DNA of 64,000 nucleotides from Amanita rubescens (Eukaryota; Basidiomycota; Agaricomycetes; Agaricales; Amanitaceae), in contig WION01000031.1 of assembly GCA_015039365.1 (NCBI GenBank), positions 275,454 to 339,453 of the forward strand, read 5' to 3'. This document shows, piece by piece, positions 58,903 to 64,000 of this stretch; positions within the stretch are counted from its first letter, which is position 1, and each line of letters opens with the position of its first letter. The translations under genes were made by a program, and so were the position numbers. The notes under the pieces are model-generated. The model was given only the letters and a program-made list of their open reading frames with translations, was not told where the DNA came from and ran no database searches.

Positions 58903-59896
58903 TCAAGAGGCTGTTAACGCGGATTTGCATACGTTACATGTGAAATACTTACCGAAGAAGGGAAGGGTGTGAGCTGCTGTCTTCATGTCCTCTTCAAATT
59001 CTCGGGCTTCACTATCAAGCAACAGCTGGCTACCATCTGGCTCAATAATATCAGCATACAACTCTGGGAGGTGTGATGTTGGCCAGGCTCTACCTTCTCG
59101 TGGACAGGCATCAGTACCACCACCGCCACCACTGCTTCCGCCGTCTTCGTCTCCTCCACCACTACCGCCTTCGTCTGCACCACCGCCTTCGTCCCCACCA
59201 CCGTCTTCGTCTCCGCCACTATCGTCACCTCCACCATCAGTGTCTGAGGCCGTCAGAAATCTAAACTCTTTCATGTCTGCCGCCGTGGAGCTCTTGACAA
59301 TCTTCATCAACGCCCACGTGAAACGAGCATAGAGGGCTTCATGGGACAATGTGTTTTTGTGATCGAATTGAACGTTGTGGTATAGTTGGGCACTTTGATT
59401 GGTGGTTTGGAGGAAATGAACAACGAGTTGACCAAGTTTTGGGACGATAACAAATCCCGCCTGATCAAATAGGCCCAGGCGTAAGTCCCACCGAAGAGTG
59501 AAGAGGTTGCTGGAGCTGTTGATGAGCGAACGTTGGTCACCACTTAGGTAGACATGCATATTATTCTAATCCAGCTGATAAGATGACAGATTAGCGACAA
59601 ATTTACGTCAAAGACGAGCATTTTGCCATTTCTCGTTAATCCTGGCAACAACATGGGAAATAGTAAGGCAATCCTGCGATTCCGATGAGACACCGGGTGT
59701 CTCGGGTTTTAACTTTTTCGCTTATTGCAGTCCAATTCGAAGGCCAAACGCCAGTCGTTTGATTGGGAAGCTCGTTCTCCCAGCCCGGTGGGAGGTGTGC
59801 GTGCGGAAATTTCCAGCAAGGAAAATCACAGCATATTGGGTATAGCGCTTCGGATTTTTGTGGTAGTAATATACCCCTGGGGGTATAATTCAACAT
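58903..59896 (-). pseudogene. HNH-endonuclease-domain protein, probably frameshifted
   Basis: Minus-strand exon 1 (down to about 59,680) reads AHLPPGWENEL, then SEKVKTRDTRCLIGIAG. The next expected piece, LTISHVVARINEKWQNARL, lies in another frame. After an intron ending GGATTAG, the frame 58903-59565 continues NNMHVYLSGDQRS, SSNLFTLRWDLRLGLFDQAG, VVHFL and SHEALYARFTWAL. This order (RDxxC, SH-V-RxxxxW, N-LTLR-DLH..FD, HFL, LYARFAWA) is that of fungal HNH-type proteins. The usual His of the R-DLH motif is missing (RWDLRLG). An inserted Gly/Asp/Glu tract (about 45 residues, 59,110-59,245) follows. The last 42 nt before FFG/TAS may be an in-frame intron. Frameshift plus lost residue suggest inactivity. 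Confidence 0.6.
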
Positions 59897-60955
59897 TTAT
59901 GCGTCCATGAGCATGGCGATGACGAGAAGTGGAGAGATAGCCATCCTCGTTACAGGGCAGTATCTGACATGCGGTGATAGTGCGGTTCCATAGTGAATAC
60001 CAAAGGTAGGAGGACACCAGTCAAGAGCGGGAAGCCTTAGAAAAATAAGATTATTGGCTGGATGCCGAAACTGAACCCAAGTTGGCTGGGATGGGGTCCG
60101 TGCGGAGCTACGTGGATCTGTGGCCGTTGTCGAATAGCCATTCTTGCTGCAGTATCATATATCAGGAGCTGGCAATTGACTGGTAGAAGGCTCCATGGTC
60201 AATTTAAACTCCGACTTATCGACGCGCATTTGCGTTGCCAGTATACATTGTACAACACAAGATATAGTAATACGTATGTTTAAACCAGGTTGCTGTTAGT
60301 ATAATCCCTAACTCCTTCACAATCATTGGCGCTTCGCGTCCCTACCATCCTCGTAGACTTGAATGCCACGAAAGAGGACATCATGTATGGTGAACGTGCA
60401 GAGCTATGTGTTTCTCGATGGTTCATATATTGCCACACGCTAGAACTTGAACAAGGCTGTGAAGAATAGGGAGCCTGAGCGATATCAGGCGCAATGAGGT
60501 CAAAGATGAACTGATTTGATCAGGTTTGCATGATTCCCAAATGAGGAAGCTTCAGATGTAGTAGCACATCTGAAGGTGCGAATCTCGGAAGGGTATCCTA
60601 TCAAGCACTCAACCCTAACCCATCCTTTACCATCGCTTGCCTCGCACGCTCACTCTCAAGTCCATCGTGCCAACTTCTCTATCGCACATTCACACAGGCG
60701 ACCTCATTGCACCAAACGTTGCATCGCCGCGTTCTTAATTTTGACGCAGTAACTGTTAATTCTCACAGTCTAATTCCGCCATACTACCTAGCACATCCGA
60801 ATCCTTCACCTCGTCCACTGAAGTTGGCCCCTTGATCCCCGGTAGTGACTCCAGTCTCCACACATAGGTACTAGTACGCTGTAGGCCAACCCTCAAGTTC
60901 ATTATTACTTTTCTGCTATCCTATTGTTGGAACCCTTATTGTACAAGCAGAGACA
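59897..60955. other. Intergenic
   Basis: No gene seen. It contains the second direct-repeat copy (60,362-60,484). The base character changes near the right end: CpG dinucleotides are common up to about 60,850 and rare after about 60,950. Confidence 0.45.
60362..60484 (+). repeat. Direct repeat, copy 2
   Basis: Partner of 58,263-58,386, same orientation, about 2.1 kb apart. No open frame covers either copy convincingly. Confidence 0.75.
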
Positions 60956-62213
60956 ATGGCAGAGACTGCTGGTGCACATGTATCAGGTATTTTGAAATAT
61001 AAAGGGTGGCCCCTTGTGCCCTGCAGAGACTGATGTGGGATATATCACAGTGCTTAAGGAACAATACAAATGCCCCCATTTTCGTGTTCTTATCATGGGA
61101 AGGGCCAATGCAGGCAAAACAACCATTCTTGAGAAGGTCTGTGGTGTAGAGAGTGGAACAGAACCTATCATTTATGACCAGAATGGTGAGTAAATCAAAC
61201 CCTCAGTTACTTATGTGTATTCAGTATTTAAGGTAAACAATTGCTTCCTTCCACAATAAATTTGACACCAACAATGGAGGTGAGTTGACTTGTGAGAACA
61301 AATGACTGGAACAGATGCAATAGATTATAGCGAGGGATTCATGATATCGAGCACCAAATTACATACCCTGGAAGTAACTTTATCTTCCATGACTCTCAGG
61401 GTTTTGAATCTGGTGCAAGTGAGGAGTTGGAGAATGTTTGGAGATTCATTGACAAGAGGTTAAGTGCAACTCGAGTTAAGGATCAATTACATGCAATCTG
61501 GTATTTTTTGTTGTTCATTCTTTACAACATTAGATGGTTATGCTTTTTATAGGTACTGCATACCCATGGACAGTCCTCGTCCTCTTCTGCCTGCAGAACT
61601 TGAATTTTTCACCAAAGGTATTGGGAAAGGTTAGTCCTTACTATTGTCAATATTTGGTTGAGTTGGCAAGCTGCCTCTCAAGCCTTCCTTGGAACTTTCC
61701 ACTAATTGAGACCTTTGCAGTGCCTTTGGTAGTGATATTCACCAAATTTGATGGTCAAATAATTCAAGAGTCTACTCAGTTGAATGAAGCTGAAGATAAG
61801 TGGGACAAGGCGAGAGAAAATGCTGATAAGACTTTTCAGGGAGTTTATCTTCCTAAAGTTCTGAGCACAAGATATCCCCCAAAAGCCTATGTGCGATTGG
61901 AAGGTGGAAATTAAAAAATATAATAACATATGGAAATCCTAAAGTTACCCAACAGATATGGACATTCCAGGGAATGACTGTCCAGAATTGACTGAGAAGA
62001 CTGCTGATGTAATTGATGATGCTAGTCTTCTGCAGTTGTTTGTCTCAACACAGATGAACAATGTCAACATCTGCATCAAAGTTGCACTTGAGTAAGAATC
62101 ACATTATGAACATTGATCTGAATTTCACAATCTTTAGATCTGTTTTAGCTGCAAAAGATTCCAGATGGAACATAGTTTTTATGTTGGTTCTGATCAACTT
62201 TCCACATTATTGG
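60956..62213 (+). CDS. AIG1-like GTPase (G-domain protein), 3' end continues into microexon array
   Basis: Exons 60956-60986, 61027-61185, 61233-61279, 61331-61500, 61553-61629, 61721-61903, 61956-62091 and 62138-62213 give 293 codons, ending exactly in phase 0 at a GTGAGT donor. P-loop GRANAGKT at about residues 31-38 (FRVLIMGRANAGKTTIL); switch region with a candidate Thr (LTPTMERGIHDI); FHDSQGFESG in the position of the G3 DxxG motif; IWYCIPM; and TKFD in VVIFTKFDG as the G4 base-recognition motif. These are marks of the AIG1-like GTP-binding family expanded in basidiomycetes. Likely a cytosolic or membrane-associated GTPase of unknown role. One downstream path is a 12-nt exon (62271-62282) and then the 3-nt exon array. 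The other is a longer last exon (62271-62420) ending in TGA, giving 342 aa. Confidence 0.85.
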
Positions 62214-62270
62214 GTGAGTCTGTGGCATATACTAACAAGAATGTCAAACACTTACTAAGATAAACACCAG

Positions 62271-62420
62271 AGTATTTTAGCAGTATGTTCCTTCAACACA
62301 AATGAGTCATGCAAACAGCTGAAGCATCTAATAGGTTGTAAGTATAATGACATGCCCTTGCATGCTTATGTGCTCAATCATAGCACATGGAACAGGATGA
62401 ACCAAATGTGGGAAATATGA
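62271..62420 (+). CDS. Alternative terminal exon of the AIG1-like GTPase
   Basis: After the phase-0 donor at 62214 and acceptor CACCAG at 62265-62270, the frame stays open for 49 codons (SILAVCSFNTNESCKQLKHL at its start, NRMNQMWEI at its end) to TGA at 62418-62420. A GTATGT donor at 62283 sits inside it. Using that donor makes only SILA coding and opens the path into the microexon array; not using it terminates the protein. Confidence 0.5.
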   Translation, partial: SILAVCSFNTNESCKQLKHLIGCKYNDMPLHAYVLNHSTWNRMNQMWEI

Positions 62421-63979
62421 CTTGATATTGCAGTGTTTTAGAAGTTCTAATCACATCACATCCGAACATTACCAACAGCTTGTGTGTGATGCCACAGCCT
62501 TATTTCCTTGGGGGGTCCAATCATACCTCATTATAACCAACAGGAAGTGAGTGATACTGCAATATTTTCTCCTTAACAGTTGATCATATTATGTACAGCA
62601 TGTAAGTAATCCTGCAATGTGTTTCCTCCAGACAGCCTGATCATATTTCTGACATGATTAATAGTCAGTAAGTAACACAAAGTTTTTTTCCTGCCAGGCA
62701 GTCTAATCATGTCACATAACCAACAGCAAGTAAATGACTCAGCAGTTGTCATTTTTTCACCAGGCAGTCTAATGGAATCTTGTCTTATGATTATTAGACA
62801 GTGAGTAAGACTGCCATTTTGCTTTGGCAGACAATCTGATCATGGCTCATGCTGTGACCAATAGCTTGCAAGTTACCCACCTTTTTACCAGGAATTACAT
62901 TCAAATCCCACCCCAATTCCAACAGAAGGTGAGTGGCCAGGAGTCCTTGGTTTTCTGCATCACTAAATCAATTTCTGTATTATAATATAACCAACAGCAA
63001 GTGAGGGCAATTTTGCTGTGTTCTATTGAGCAATGTAACCACATCCGCTGTATCCCTTGTCAACAGAAGGTCCATAAGTGATGCTGCATTACTTTGTTGT
63101 CAGGCAGTCTGATACATCTCACCCATGATTGACAGATTGTGAGTGATGATGTGATATTTTTCTTGTGGGTGATCTCATCATGCCTCATCCCATGGGCAAT
63201 AGCTTGTGAGTGACACTCAGGCTAGTGCCACTTCCTACATCATGTCTCATGACAAATAGCAAGTGAGTGACTCTGGAGTGCTTTTCAGTCAGGCAATCTG
63301 ATCACATAACCAACAAGGGGGTGAGTAGCCTCAGTGTTGCATGACACTTTGATCACATATCATTAATGAGTCACAGGGGGTAAGTGACATGTCTTTCAAG
63401 TAAAAGTAAATAGCTTGATCACATCACTCCCATGACCATCAACAGCAAGTGAGTAAAACTACTTCTTCCAGGTTGTCTGATCACACACAACCAACAGATT
63501 GTAAGTGGTGCTCATTTTTTCACATATCCTGAACACCCCTCATGCTATAAGCAACAGGGAGTGAGCAAAATGTTCCTGCCAGGGTGAATGATTACAATTT
63601 GTTCCATGACAATAGTGGGCAAGTGACACTGCCTTTAATCTCACTACTTATCTTATCATACATATCCAACAGCAAGTGAGTGAAATTTCAGTTATGTTTT
63701 TTAAAGGCACTCAGATCACCTGTCATTCAGTCTGTTAGTGACACTAGAGTCCTTTTACCAGACATTCTAATTCACATATTGGCAATAAACAGGTTGTAAG
63801 TGCTAGCACAGTTTTTTTCAAAAGCACTCTGATAATATCATGTACAATTCCAAAGCTTGTAAGTGATCATGTATTGTTTTTTAGCAGGAGTATGATCCCA
63901 TCCCATGCTGTGTTAACAGGAGGTCTGTGATTTTCTGCAAAGCAGTCTGATCAAATTCAATCTTTATGACCACCAGGAA
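62335..63979 (+). other. Array of at least 26 candidate 3-nt microexons
   Basis: Each unit has an acceptor (mostly CAACAG, AATAG or ACAG), exactly three bases, then a donor (mostly GTGAGT/GTAAGT). Starts of the triplets: GTT 62335, CTT 62479, GAA 62544, CAT 62599, TCA 62665, CAA 62727, ACA 62798, CTT 62865, AAG 62926, CAA 62998, AAG 63067, ATT 63136, CTT 63203, CAA 63260, GGG 63318, GGG 63377, CAA 63446, ATT 63498, GGA 63558, TGG 63616, CAA 63673, TCT 63731, GTT 63793, CTT 63856, GAG 63920, GAA 63977. Intervals (introns) are 49-69 nt, except 141 nt before 62479. Most have CTGAT/CTAAT or TGATCA 20-30 nt before the acceptor, which fits a fungal branch site. Units otherwise differ greatly. Two donors are GC (62868, 63619); weak donors follow the triplets at 62727, 63067 and 63920. 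The array runs off the window end. No RNA evidence; it could instead be a tandem repeat that only looks like splice sites. Confidence 0.6.
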
Positions 63980-64000
63980 GTGAGTAGGAGTACATGCTTT

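Noticed and set aside
58985..59332. Pro/Ser-rich plus-strand frame of 115 codons
   Set aside because: Complement of the Gly/Asp-rich repeat of the minus-strand HNH-domain gene.
62384..62386. Possible extra triplet exon (CATAG, CAC) inside the 141-nt interval
   Set aside because: No GT or GC donor follows the triplet; it may be a decayed unit but is not counted.
62335..63979. CRISPR-like array or simple satellite
   Set aside because: There is no conserved repeat of constant length with unique spacers. Units vary in length and sequence and keep only splice-like junctions, so a CRISPR reading does not fit. A plain satellite cannot be fully excluded and is stated as the alternative.

Overview
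This window is nuclear DNA of a filamentous basidiomycete, most likely an Agaricomycete. Genes carry many short introns (about 40-90 nt, GTRNGT...YAG), and the recognisable families are typical of that class: F-box/LRR proteins with the 'LPLEVLSKIFL...LALATPQLW' signature, a long fungal arrestin-like protein, an AIG1-like GTPase, an Ariadne RBR relic and a fungal HNH-domain protein. No rRNA, tRNA, CRISPR or bacterial features were seen. All exon structures below were built by hand from reading frames and splice signals, without transcript data or database searches.

Layout. 1-17 kb is duplication-rich. It holds a small two-exon gene, an imperfect inverted repeat (2.1-3.9 kb), and two diverged copies of one segmental duplication (4.05-7.03 plus 10.49-11.0 kb, and 12.25-15.12 plus 16.55-17.12 kb). 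Each copy carries a gene for a kinase-like protein with a signal peptide. Between the two halves of copy A lie a 0.93-kb pogo-type transposon remnant with intact terminal repeats and a decayed Ariadne ubiquitin-ligase pseudogene whose first ATG lies inside the transposon end. 17-31 kb is gene-poor; the one convincing gene is the 286-aa ORF at 24.6 kb. 31.4-37.1 kb has a decayed GlcNAc-kinase pseudogene, a small probably secreted protein, an intact 11-exon Apn1-type AP endonuclease, and a tandem pair of hypothetical genes. 37.6-56.4 kb, mostly minus strand, is an F-box/arrestin/kinase block. Two F-box genes are intact, two F-box copies are broken, there is a 983-aa arrestin-like gene and a Ser/Thr kinase gene, and two places carry the same arrestin-Apn1 chimeric fragment. 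56.5-60.9 kb holds a degenerate HNH-domain gene.

The most unusual object is at the right end. A plus-strand AIG1-like GTPase gene (60,956-62,213, eight exons, phase 0 at the end) runs into an array of at least 26 consecutive candidate 3-nt exons (62,335-63,979). Each has the form AG|NNN|GT(or GC), and introns are about 49-69 nt with one exception. The array continues past the window end. None of the 26 triplets is a stop codon in the phase delivered by the upstream exons. This 3-kb tract also looks strongly CpG-poor compared with the rest of the window.

The genes do not form a pathway. The region looks like an accessory, duplication-prone part of a fungal chromosome with a few conserved single genes (Apn1, arrestin-like, kinase).
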